This document shows positions 55,034 through 64,000 of a stretch of 64,000 nucleotides of DNA, piece by piece. The notes below the pieces were generated by a model, which had not been told where the DNA came from, did not search any database, and saw only the letters and a list, made by a program, of their open reading frames with translations. The DNA lies in contig CAKPFG010000001.1 of assembly GCA_934153675.1 (NCBI GenBank), positions 169,279-233,278 of the forward strand, given 5' to 3'. The stretch's first letter is position 1. Every line of letters starts with the position of its first letter. Origin of the DNA: an uncultured Bacilli bacterium. GTDB lineage: Bacteria; Bacillota_I; Bacilli_A; RF39; UBA660. Position numbers and translations under genes: made by a program.

Positions 55034-55126
55034 CAAAAAAGGGAGTCAACAATACTAGTTCAAACTAATATCTTTGACTCCACTTAATTTCATATTATAT
55101 TTTTTATTAATTGTGCTTTTGACCAT
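55034..55126 (-). promoter_or_regulatory. leader-peptide/terminator module, copy 1
   Basis: AGGAGG and ATG at 55126 open the 23-codon MVKSTINKKYNMKLSGVK then DISLN. Overlapping its end is a stem of about 20 bp (GGAGTCAA ... TTGACTCC) with a T run at 55034-55082, just before the ribosome site of the fusion gene. This is the architecture of translational or transcriptional attenuators of Gram-positive resistance and transposition genes. The promoter present in copies 2 and 3 is missing here. Confidence 0.6.
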
Positions 55127-55140
55127 AGTATACCTCCTTT

Positions 55141-55695
55141 TTAATAATGTGTTCTTAATTCATAAACAATTACTTTTTCTTTTTTGATTCCAACTTCTTT
55201 ATCAAATAATGCAAATTCAACGATTATATCTCGCAAGCCATGTTCAACAATATATTGATAAATTAAATCAAAATGTGGTATATTGTTTAGTTTTTTGTCA
55301 AATATATCTGTTTTTAAATTATATGATGGATTTGACAATGCATCCCTAACTGAAGCATTTGGATCAACTGATAATATAGCATATACCTCACCATTTGATA
55401 AAAATTCAATTTCTCCCACTAATAATTGATTATCCACATAATTTGCAGAACTTACATTGATAGTAAATAAGTTATAATCTTTAATTTCATCTAAAACTTT
55501 ATCATAGTCAACTTTTAATTTAAAAATTCCTCCTGCCCTAGATTTGTCTCTTATTGCATAATAATCAGCAGGATATTTTTGAAGAAATCTCTTTACATTT
55601 TCTTCAGTATTATTTTTAAACAATTGTTCTGGAAATTTATTTAATCCTAATTTATTTATTTTATCAATGCTTTCTAATTTATTTTTTATTATCAT
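55141..55695 (-). CDS. accessory protein of unknown function
   Basis: Not recognised. From ATG 55695 (AAGGTG site) it is 184 residues: IDKINKLGLNKFPEQLF, then FLQKYPADYYAIRDKSRAGG, IFKLKVDYDKVLDEIKDYN and a C-terminal beta-rich part. It has no signal or membrane segment. It sits between a Mob tail fragment and the copy 1 leader; its stop touches the AGGAGG of that leader. Confidence 0.5.
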   Translation of the reverse strand: MIIKNKLESIDKINKLGLNKFPEQLFKNNTEENVKRFLQKYPADYYAIRDKSRAGGIFKLKVDYDKVLDEIKDYNLFTINVSSANYVDNQLLVGEIEFLSNGEVYAILSVDPNASVRDALSNPSYNLKTDIFDKKLNNIPHFDLIYQYIVEHGLRDIIVEFALFDKEVGIKKEKVIVYELRTHY

Positions 55696-55756
55696 AATTG
55701 CACCTTGTTTAAAAGAATTTAATATAATTATTATACCACATTCCCAATAATTAGTA

Positions 55757-56116
55757 CTATAATTCCATATCATTATCTATTAATCTAGATTCTCTATCCA
55801 TTTCTGTAGATCTTTCTTCAGTACCTAATATACCTCTTATTTGTTCTTCTTCTAGAATATTTTTACCATATAATTCATAAGCAACTGGATAATATTCATC
55901 TCGTTTTTCTTTATCTCCCCACATTTTATCAACAAAGAAATGATATAGTCTTCCTAGTTTATTCTTAAATATCTCAAATATTTCTTTTAGATTTTTTAAT
56001 TCATTTTCAAGACTTGAGTTTCTACTTTTTAACTTATTATTTTCTTCTTTTATTGATACGCCTTTTGAATTTAATATTTCTATTAATTCATTTGTTGATT
56101 TAAATTCTTTAACCAC
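55757..56116 (-). pseudogene. C-terminal fragment of a MobV relaxase
   Basis: 119 residues: a coiled coil (EENNKLKSRNSSLENELKNLK), then FKNKLGRLYHFFVDKMWGD and YELYGKNILEEEQIRGI. This parallels the tail of the complete relaxase at 57404-58750 (DKFSKLISFLHDKLHSWYD ... MYENNVLDDNDIKDL). It begins with GTG or ATG-like MVKEF and has no relaxase domain, so it is a remnant that may still be translated. Confidence 0.6.
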
Positions 56117-56125
56117 TTTTACATC

Positions 56126-56170
56126 CTGATAAATGAAAAAGACCTAGGGCTTCAAAAGTTTCCTAGGCAC
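56126..56170 (-). terminator. hairpin before the Mob tail fragment
   Basis: Minus strand: two CCTAGG sequences pair across AAACTTTTGAAGC and are followed by TCTTTTT. Terminator or attenuator. Confidence 0.4.
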
Positions 56171-56243
56171 ATCTCAATAAATAATGTACACTATTTATTG
56201 ATAAAATGCAATACTTTTGAATAAATTTTATTTAATTATTCTA

Positions 56244-56420
56244 TTATACAAATTCTAAAATTTTTCTTCTTGCATCTAATTGTTGTAAACATTCTTTGTT
56301 TTTAGTCAACGTTTTGAGATCACTCTTAGTTGATTTTTTTAAGCCTTTATTTCTATTGTATTCTCCTAACAATTTAAATACTATTTTAACATCTTTAGCA
56401 TTTATTTTTTTGTTTTGCAT
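56244..56420 (-). pseudogene. short ORF, probable gene tail
   Basis: A 58-codon frame, MQNKKINAKDVKIVFKLLG then EYNRNKGLKKSTKSDLK, ending ARRKILEFV. It starts within the stop of the P-loop fragment (TAAGATG). No family recognised. Confidence 0.3.
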
Positions 56421-56421
56421 C

Positions 56422-56589
56422 TTACATATTTATCAAAGTACTTTTACCAGAACCATAATCAGCAATCAAGCCAATAAACTTTGCTCCATTACTTATTGCA
56501 CTTTCTAATAAATATAAATAAGAGTCAAATCCTATCCAATCTTCTTTTGCTACACCTTCAACAAGAAAATAATTTTTGTTTTCCTCCAT
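56422..56589 (-). pseudogene. N-terminal fragment of a KAP/YobI-like P-loop NTPase
   Basis: An AGGAGG site and ATG open a 55-codon frame: WIGFDSYLYLLESAISN, then FIGLIADYGSGKSTLINM and a stop. The arrangement of a short Y.Y...L..AI.N helix before ...G.YGSGKS resembles the start of YobI/KAP-type NTPases. Everything after Walker A is missing. Confidence 0.5.
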
Positions 56590-56669
56590 CTACTACCTCC
56601 TACTAAAAAAGGGCATAGTATTCCTTATATTTAATAGTCTTTACTAGCCCTTATTCAAAATTATTTTTA

Positions 56670-57323
56670 TTAAAATAGTAAATCGTCATCTTCAAACAAA
56701 TTTTTTGGCATTTTTTTTACAAGTCTTTTAGCTTCTTCCTCTGTAGCAGTCATAACTCTGTCAATAACTGATTGACATTCTTCCATGATTTGTTGTGTTT
56801 CTTCAGAAGTAAATCCTCTTCCTTCATAATTTCTTAAAATTATTTGACACATACTATTTCTCATAGCAATTGAGTTATCATAGAATTCTTTACCAGTTTC
56901 ATCCATAATACTTTGTTTATATCTTTGAATTCTTTTTTCTAATTCATTAGTTTCTGCTTCAGTATTTTCTCTAACTGATTCAGCATATTGCGTAATTATA
57001 TGAGATACACCACATGGCATTGCTCCAAATAACCCAATAGTTTCAAATTCTCCATCATAACCTTTAGCATCTCTTTTACCATGAAATACAAATGGTGCAC
57101 TAACATTAATAGGTGTGAATTTAAATAATTCTATTGCTTTTTCAGGATAATATACCCCAAAAATAAATCTATCTTCTGTATATGAACTATTTGGATCTAC
57201 TACTATTCCTTCAAACCATCCATCTTCATCTAATAATATTTTTCCTTCCCACATATCATTATCATTAAATTCAAAACTACCTGACATATTCCAATAACCT
57301 TTAATATCCATTAATTTTGTCAT
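56670..57323 (-). CDS. accessory protein of unknown function downstream of mob
   Basis: 217 residues, not recognised. The N-terminal half is beta-rich (KGYWNMSGSFEFNDNDMWEG, FEGIVVDPNSSYTEDRFIFG, FVFHGKRDAKGYDGEFETIG). The C-terminal half is helical and acidic (ETNELEKRIQRYKQSIMDE ... FTSEETQQIMEECQSVIDRV). No signal or membrane helix. Its ribosome site GGGAGG lies in the loop of a small hairpin, CAAAG/CTTTG. It is 80 bp downstream of mob. Confidence 0.5.
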   Translation of the reverse strand: MTKLMDIKGYWNMSGSFEFNDNDMWEGKILLDEDGWFEGIVVDPNSSYTEDRFIFGVYYPEKAIELFKFTPINVSAPFVFHGKRDAKGYDGEFETIGLFGAMPCGVSHIITQYAESVRENTEAETNELEKRIQRYKQSIMDETGKEFYDNSIAMRNSMCQIILRNYEGRGFTSEETQQIMEECQSVIDRVMTATEEEAKRLVKKMPKNLFEDDDLLF

Positions 57324-57403
57324 TTTTCAAAGCCTCCCTTTGTTAATTGTATATTATAGCATATAAATTCTATTTTTTTACAAAAACTTACAATCTTTTT
57401 ATT

Positions 57404-58750
57404 TTATCTTTCGTAATCACCTTTTTCTTTACTTAAATCTAAATCTTTAATATCATTATCATCTAATACATTATTTTCATACATATCATTAACTACATCA
57501 ATATATTTATCATCTTTATCATACCAACTATGAAGTTTATCGTGTAAAAAAGATATTAATTTACTAAATTTATCTTTCAAATAATCTAGTGTATTTTTTA
57601 AATCACTTATTTTAGATTTTAAAAATGATATTTCATTATCCTTTTCTTTAATCGTATCATTTAAAGTTTTAACTCTTAAATTAAGTGCTTCGTTATTTTC
57701 AGTAAGAGTTTTAATTTTATTATTCTTATCTTTTAATTGTTCGTGAGCATTAACTAATGTATTTGATAGATTTTGTATTTTATCATATTCTATATTAGTG
57801 CTATCTACTTGTTCGACAAAGTTGATAAAAGAATCTTTATCTTCTTTTGATAAAATATAATTATCCTTATTTAATTTAGATACTTTTAATTTATCAATTT
57901 TATCTTTTATATCTTTAGAGTTTTGTTTCAACTTTGAAGATTTTCCATTTGCTTGTTTTAAATTTTCAGTATTCTTTTCAATTTGCTTTTTCATTTCAAT
58001 ATAGTTATCCATATCAGATACATGAATATCTCTATTTCTACCTTTTTGTTTTTTCTTTAAAGTAGAATCTAAACTATAAACTTGGTTAAATTCTTCAATA
58101 CATAAAGTTCTCATTTTATCTTGCAATCGTATTAAAGATTCTTTAGTAAATACATCAGATTTACCAACTTGTTTTTCCATATCATTTTTATTTTTATATT
58201 TAATTTGAACACCAACAATATGTAAGTGTGGACTTGTTTCATCATAATGAATAATAGCATTTGCTACTTTAAAATTTGGAACAAGCATTTCTAAATCTTC
58301 AACTTGTTTTTTATAAACTTCTGACATTTTCTTTTTAAATTTTTCATCTTTAGTATCCCAGTATTCTTTATCTCCAAGTTCAAGAATTATTTCACAAGCA
58401 AGATCCTTTTTTTCATTATTGGATACATTATTAAAATAATTATCTATCATTCTACTAGGTCTAGATTGCTTTGAATTGTATTCTAATCTTGCTTCTTCAA
58501 ATTCACTTAAATATAATTTTTTTGCATCATCAAGTTGAGAAGAAGTACCTCTTACTATTTCAATTAATTCTTGTTCATTATCATATTTTCTATAATTATG
58601 TTTATCTACTTTTGATAATTGTCTTACATTTTGAATAGCATTATTTGGTAAAGAAGTTGTTCCACTTAAATTATTTTTACCATTTTGTTTAGATATATTT
58701 TTTCTATTTTTATCACTACCTAGATGCAATGAATAAGCAAGCTCTGACAT
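57404..58750 (-). CDS. MobV-family relaxase (plasmid recombination/mobilization protein)
   Basis: 448 residues. The relaxase domain (about residues 1-230) has the metal-binding signature [17 protein letters not shown] and VGKSDVFTKESLIRLQDKMR; it nicks oriT to start mobilization. The N-terminus MSELAYSLHLGSDKNRKN is the variant of chromosomal integrative elements, not the classical MSYAV form. From about 240 a long coiled coil (LKDKNNKIKTLTENNEALNLRVKTLN) leads to a C-terminal helical segment. AAGGAGG site. Its upstream 240 bp hold several hairpins and a direct repeat, a likely oriT. No type IV secretion genes follow, so transfer would need a helper. Confidence 0.85.
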   Translation of the reverse strand: MSELAYSLHLGSDKNRKNISKQNGKNNLSGTTSLPNNAIQNVRQLSKVDKHNYRKYDNEQELIEIVRGTSSQLDDAKKLYLSEFEEARLEYNSKQSRPSRMIDNYFNNVSNNEKKDLACEIILELGDKEYWDTKDEKFKKKMSEVYKKQVEDLEMLVPNFKVANAIIHYDETSPHLHIVGVQIKYKNKNDMEKQVGKSDVFTKESLIRLQDKMRTLCIEEFNQVYSLDSTLKKKQKGRNRDIHVSDMDNYIEMKKQIEKNTENLKQANGKSSKLKQNSKDIKDKIDKLKVSKLNKDNYILSKEDKDSFINFVEQVDSTNIEYDKIQNLSNTLVNAHEQLKDKNNKIKTLTENNEALNLRVKTLNDTIKEKDNEISFLKSKISDLKNTLDYLKDKFSKLISFLHDKLHSWYDKDDKYIDVVNDMYENNVLDDNDIKDLDLSKEKGDYER

Positions 58751-58996
58751 AGTTTCCCTCCTTTCTAGAAGTGACCACTTGAGTGGTCATTTTGGTCATC
58801 CAAAATTTCTAACCCCCTAGGAATTTTGTGCATTCCATACAAAATATCCAGTGAGCTAAGGTTTAACACCTTAGAATCCGTTTCCTTTATTCCGTAATGA
58901 CCAAAACTTCGTAATGGTTAAAACTACATAAAGTATTAATTTTTAAATTGCTATCGCCACTTTCATTTATTTCGTAAACAAAACGTGCCACGCATT
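58751..58996. other. structured region upstream of mob: candidate oriT
   Basis: It contains an 18-bp perfect palindrome (TGACCACT-TG-AGTGGTCA, 58772-58789), a hairpin CAAAATT/AATTTTG (58801-58828) and a hairpin CTAAGGT/ACCTTAG (58856-58874). A tandem 16-bp direct repeat CGTAATG(ACC/GTT)AAAACT lies at 58893-58925. Clustered inverted and direct repeats right before a MobV gene are typical of origins of transfer; no known nick site is recognised. Confidence 0.45.
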
Positions 58997-60833
<1,837 letters not shown>

Positions 60834-60850
60834 TCAACTCCTTTTCCTAC

Positions 60851-60941
60851 AAAAAAGGAAGTCAAAAATACTAGTTCAAACTAATATCTTTGACTCCACT
60901 TAATTTCATATTATATTTTTATTAATTGTGCTTTTGACCAT
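60851..60941 (-). promoter_or_regulatory. leader-peptide/terminator module, copy 2
   Basis: AGGAGG and ATG at 60941 open MVKSTINKNII, shortened relative to copy 1 by loss of one A in an A run. A stem with T run (60851-60897) follows and then the recombinase ribosome site. Same layout and about 90% the same sequence by eye as copy 1. Confidence 0.6.
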
Positions 60942-60996
60942 AGTGTACCTCCTTTTTAATAAAAGACGGTGTCTCTTTGTCATTTATTGTTTTTAT

Positions 60997-61025
60997 ATAA
61001 TATACTTAAAAATTCATTTTGTCAA
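60997..61025 (-). promoter_or_regulatory. sigma-A promoter of the recombinase unit
   Basis: Minus strand: TTGACA (61020-61025), spacer of 17, TATTAT (60997-61002). Start near 60990, followed by a conserved ATGACAAAGAGACACCGTCT block and the leader. Confidence 0.75.
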
Positions 61026-61047
61026 TTCCCTGCTTAGGGTATGGATA

Positions 61048-61320
61048 TTAGTTATGTTTTAAATAGTTTTCTAATTCAGATAATTTAATCTTATTATTTA
61101 AGTTTTCGATAAATATCTCTTTAGAATAATTAAATGCTAGAAAGGTTATATCATTAATTATAATTCTATGTGGCTCTAAATAAGTAAGATTAGTTTTATC
61201 AATAGTTCTTAAATTACCATTAATAATAATTGGTTTAACTCTACAAAACTCACAAATAAATTCTAATCTTTTTCGCAAGTGTTCCTCCATTCTAACTTCT
61301 TGCTTGATAACATTTAGCAT
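61048..61320 (-). CDS. small CxxC-containing element protein, paralogue A
   Basis: 90 residues from ATG 61320 (AAAGGA site). LEFICEFCRVKPIIINGNLRTID, then LTYLEPHRIIINDITFLAFNY and IKLSELENYLK. About half the positions match paralogue B at 63554. The ICxFC pair and the EPHRI motif are shared. No family recognised; the EP.R...-..-FLAFN-s pattern is faintly WYL-like. Preceded by a terminator-ended structured leader. Confidence 0.6.
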   Translation of the reverse strand: MLNVIKQEVRMEEHLRKRLEFICEFCRVKPIIINGNLRTIDKTNLTYLEPHRIIINDITFLAFNYSKEIFIENLNNKIKLSELENYLKHN

Positions 61321-61361
61321 TTTAATCAATCCTTTCCTTAACAGACTTTTTTCTAAACAAG

Positions 61362-61508
61362 AAAAAAATCAATCCTAATTTAGAATTGATTGTCTATTTA
61401 TTCTCGAAACTATAAAAAGTTCGAGCGGATTTCCCTATGGTGCCAGTAAGGAGCAGGTCTAACAACTCCAAGGCTAAAAGATGATAGTAAGTAATAAACT
61501 TACTAACT
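61362..61508 (-). promoter_or_regulatory. structured leader RNA with terminator, copy A
   Basis: RNA starting near 61508 folds as: hairpin TAGTAAGT/ACTTACTA; a stem of GCC..GGAG with CTCC..GGC; the conserved GCACCATAGGGAAATCCG; hairpin CTCGAAC/GTTTCGAG; and terminator AATCAATTC/GGATTGATT with seven Ts (61362-61391). The core recurs in copy B upstream of the paralogous gene. Layout is that of a riboswitch or attenuator; no known class fits. Confidence 0.55.
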
Positions 61509-61514
61509 AATTGT

Positions 61515-61543
61515 ATTATACTAGAACATAAAAAAAGTAGCAA
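61515..61543 (-). promoter_or_regulatory. sigma-A promoter of leader RNA copy A
   Basis: Minus strand: TTGCTA (61538-61543), spacer of 17, TATAAT (61515-61520). Confidence 0.7.
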
Positions 61544-61561
61544 TATATATTACCACAATTT

Positions 61562-62461
61562 TCATTTATTATTTTTAACTAGTTTTTTCAAAATACCATT
61601 TTCAGTTGATAATTCTGTATTATCTACATTATATTGCGTTGACCTATGCATCCTTCCGTCATGATAATTATAATCTAATAATATTGATCCAGTTGGATAA
61701 GATTTACTCTCGCCTGTTTGTTCATGTAATTTGACCTTCAATAAACCTGTTCTACTTAATTTTAATATTAATTTATCTAACTCATATAAATCTTTTTCAT
61801 CCTTAATTAAACTACCTAAATTATGTGTTCTAAAATCAATTAATTGATACAATATTGTAGCAAAATCCGCTGTGTAATGACTGCATGTTTCATATCCATC
61901 TCTTATAATAAATAAAGCATTCGCTAATGAAGGCATTTGTTGAATTCCTTTATCAATATTTTCCCACTCATGATTTGTTAAAAAATCTTGTAATACTTTG
62001 TTTGTATACATTTTGTTACAATAAGCTTGTTCTGGAGAAATTATCTTCGTTTCGTCAAAAATACTCATAATATTAAATAGAATTCTTCTATTTGAACAAT
62101 TATCTAAGTCCAAATTAATGGAATGAACTTTACCTTTAGTAATAATTTTAAAATTATTAATTTGTAAACATTTTGGCTCTGCTTCATTATGACTTGTACG
62201 CCATAATCCTAATTCTATTATATAAGGTTTATTTTTATAATAAATTTTTCTACAAAAATCGACACATTTGAATACATCATCATCAGTTTTAAAAATTATT
62301 TTTTCTTCTTCTAATGGAACCATATTAAAATCTTGCCTATATTCATCTGCAACAATAACAGGTTTATTTCTATAAAATTCTAAAAATTTATTAATTACTT
62401 CATATTCTTCATTAGATATTTCTTTATCATGATTGTATTCATATCCTTGTGGTATAATCAT
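61562..62461 (-). CDS. element protein of unknown function, downstream of fusion 2
   Basis: 299 residues, soluble, not recognised. PQGYEYNHDKEISNEEYEVI, IYYKNKPYIIELGLWRTSHN, QMPSLANALFIIRDGYETCS and a C-terminal KVKLHEQTGESKSYPTGSILLDY. There is no catalytic motif I can name. It starts 6 bp after the fusion 2 stop, so it is expressed from the same leader. Confidence 0.55.
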   Translation of the reverse strand: MIIPQGYEYNHDKEISNEEYEVINKFLEFYRNKPVIVADEYRQDFNMVPLEEEKIIFKTDDDVFKCVDFCRKIYYKNKPYIIELGLWRTSHNEAEPKCLQINNFKIITKGKVHSINLDLDNCSNRRILFNIMSIFDETKIISPEQAYCNKMYTNKVLQDFLTNHEWENIDKGIQQMPSLANALFIIRDGYETCSHYTADFATILYQLIDFRTHNLGSLIKDEKDLYELDKLILKLSRTGLLKVKLHEQTGESKSYPTGSILLDYNYHDGRMHRSTQYNVDNTELSTENGILKKLVKNNK

Positions 62462-62467
62462 ATTTTT

Positions 62468-63349
<882 letters not shown>

Positions 63350-63370
63350 TTATTTTCCTCTCTTTCTATC

Positions 63371-63468
63371 AAAAAAGAGGAGACAAAAGCACTAGTCTAA
63401 ACTAATACCTTTGACTCCTCTTTGGATACTTTATTAAATTGTTTTATGTATATTATATATTTGGACAT
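63371..63468 (-). promoter_or_regulatory. leader-peptide/terminator module, copy 3
   Basis: AGGAGG and ATG at 63468 open the 23-codon MSKYIIYIKQFNKVSKEE then SKVLV. The end overlaps a stem, AGAGGAGTCAAAG with CTTTTGTCTCCTCT, and a T run (63371-63423), followed by the start of fusion 2. The peptide differs from copies 1 and 2 but the design is the same. Confidence 0.6.
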
Positions 63469-63521
63469 AGTATACCTCCTTTAATAAAAGACGGTGTCTC
63501 TTTGTCATTTATTGGTTGTTT

Positions 63522-63550
63522 ATAATAATGGTTTTTATTTCAAAAGTCAA
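63522..63550 (-). promoter_or_regulatory. sigma-A promoter of the fusion 2 unit
   Basis: Minus strand: TTGACT (63545-63550), spacer of 17, TATTAT (63522-63527), followed by the same ATGACAAAGAGACACCGTCT block as at copy 2. Confidence 0.75.
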
Positions 63551-63553
63551 GAC

Positions 63554-63826
63554 CTATGCTTGTTTTATATAATCTTCAAGTTCTGATAATTTAATTTTTT
63601 TACCTAAATTATTAACATATATTTCACTAGAATAATTAAATGCTAGATATAAATTGTTTTTAATATATATTCTATGTGGTTCAATATAAGTAAGATTAGT
63701 TTTATCAATTCTTCTAATACTTCCATTTATTATTGTTGGAGTAGTATTACAAAAATCACATATAACTCTCAACCTCGATTCTAAAGATTCTTCAATTTCA
63801 ATTTCTTCTTTAATAATATTTACCAT
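63554..63826 (-). CDS. small CxxC-containing element protein, paralogue B
   Basis: 90 residues from ATG 63826 (AAAGGA site): LRVICDFCNTTPTIINGSIRRID, LTYIEPHRIYIKNNLYLAFNY, IKLSELEDYIK. Paralogue of 61048-61320, in the same position before a leader-recombinase unit. Unknown function; a DNA-binding or excision-control role is a guess from position only. Confidence 0.6.
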   Translation of the reverse strand: MVNIIKEEIEIEESLESRLRVICDFCNTTPTIINGSIRRIDKTNLTYIEPHRIYIKNNLYLAFNYSSEIYVNNLGKKIKLSELEDYIKQA

Positions 63827-63854
63827 AGACAAATCCTTTCTATGATTTTTTCAA

Positions 63855-63960
63855 CAACTAAAAAATCAATCATTTCTGATTGATTCATATATAAAAGTTC
63901 GAATAGTTCGAACAGATTTCCCTATGGTGCGATTGCTAAAGGGGTTTAACACACATAATT
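63855..63960 (-). promoter_or_regulatory. structured leader RNA with terminator, copy B
   Basis: Contains GTTAAACCCC, GCACCATAGGGAAATCTG, hairpin GTTCGAA/TTCGAAC and terminator AATCAATCA/TGATTGATT with Ts (63859-63884). The core is the same as copy A; CCCCT could pair with AGGG as a pseudoknot. The promoter end approaches the window edge. Confidence 0.5.
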
Positions 63961-64000
63961 ATAAAAAGTTCATTTATATTTGATAGTTAAATTATATCGT

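Overview
This is a very AT-rich stretch of chromosome from a low-GC, endospore-forming Bacillota. A gut-type lineage with a compact genome fits best, near the Erysipelotrichales/RF39-like Bacilli; this is inferred from gene content and codon use, not from a marker-gene search. The sporulation genes include sigG, spoIIP, spoVAC-AD-AE, yqfC-yqfD and a ymxH-type gene. TGG encodes Trp and TGA is a stop, so the code is standard. I see no rRNA or tRNA genes and no CRISPR array.

Positions 1-5140: the 5' part of a LafB-like glycolipid glycosyltransferase, ymxH, a candidate independent small RNA (about 785-900), sigG, a divergent methyltransferase, then ftsZ and ftsA. Positions 5200-18400 form a long minus-strand housekeeping block. 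In order of transcription it runs tcdA, an unknown gene, a HAD-like gene, spoIIP, a small membrane protein, nusB, xseA, xseB, a VanY-type carboxypeptidase, an orphan Panacea-domain protein, mutL, DUF1294, an amidoligase-like protein, murG, murB, ftsQ/divIB, and a prepilin whose 3' half has decayed.

Positions 18400-30700: cysE; a 951-residue surface protein with near-identical 543-bp repeats; a 153-bp inverted-repeat element; queH and two lipoproteins; RDD; and an operon proS-frr-AI-2E-kinase-alaS with an unusually short AlaRS. Positions 30700-33200 are a small rearranged island. An intact prepilin with a GC-rich, DGR-like variable C-terminus sits between 185-bp direct repeats, next to a broken radical-SAM-like gene and a prepilin start-codon scar. 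Positions 33200-53700 hold uvrC, an undescribed kinase-like protein, two FAD enzymes, glyS with an attenuator-like leader, recO, yqzL, era, ybeY, yqfD/C, the spoVA genes, a prepilin, and addAB. The spoVA genes have a clean sigma-G promoter placed inside a hairpin that would sequester the ribosome-binding site in read-through RNA.

Positions 53980-64000 are an accretion of related mobilizable-element remnants. They contain a broken large serine recombinase, a MobV relaxase, two different in-frame recombinase-relaxase deletion fusions, three copies of a leader-peptide/terminator module in front of the recombinase start, and two copies of a structured leader RNA in front of paralogous 90-residue proteins. 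The cell-division, wall, repair and sporulation genes are ordinary. The unusual material is the mobile-element leaders, the DGR-like prepilin, the sigma-G/hairpin arrangement and the small RNA near sigG.
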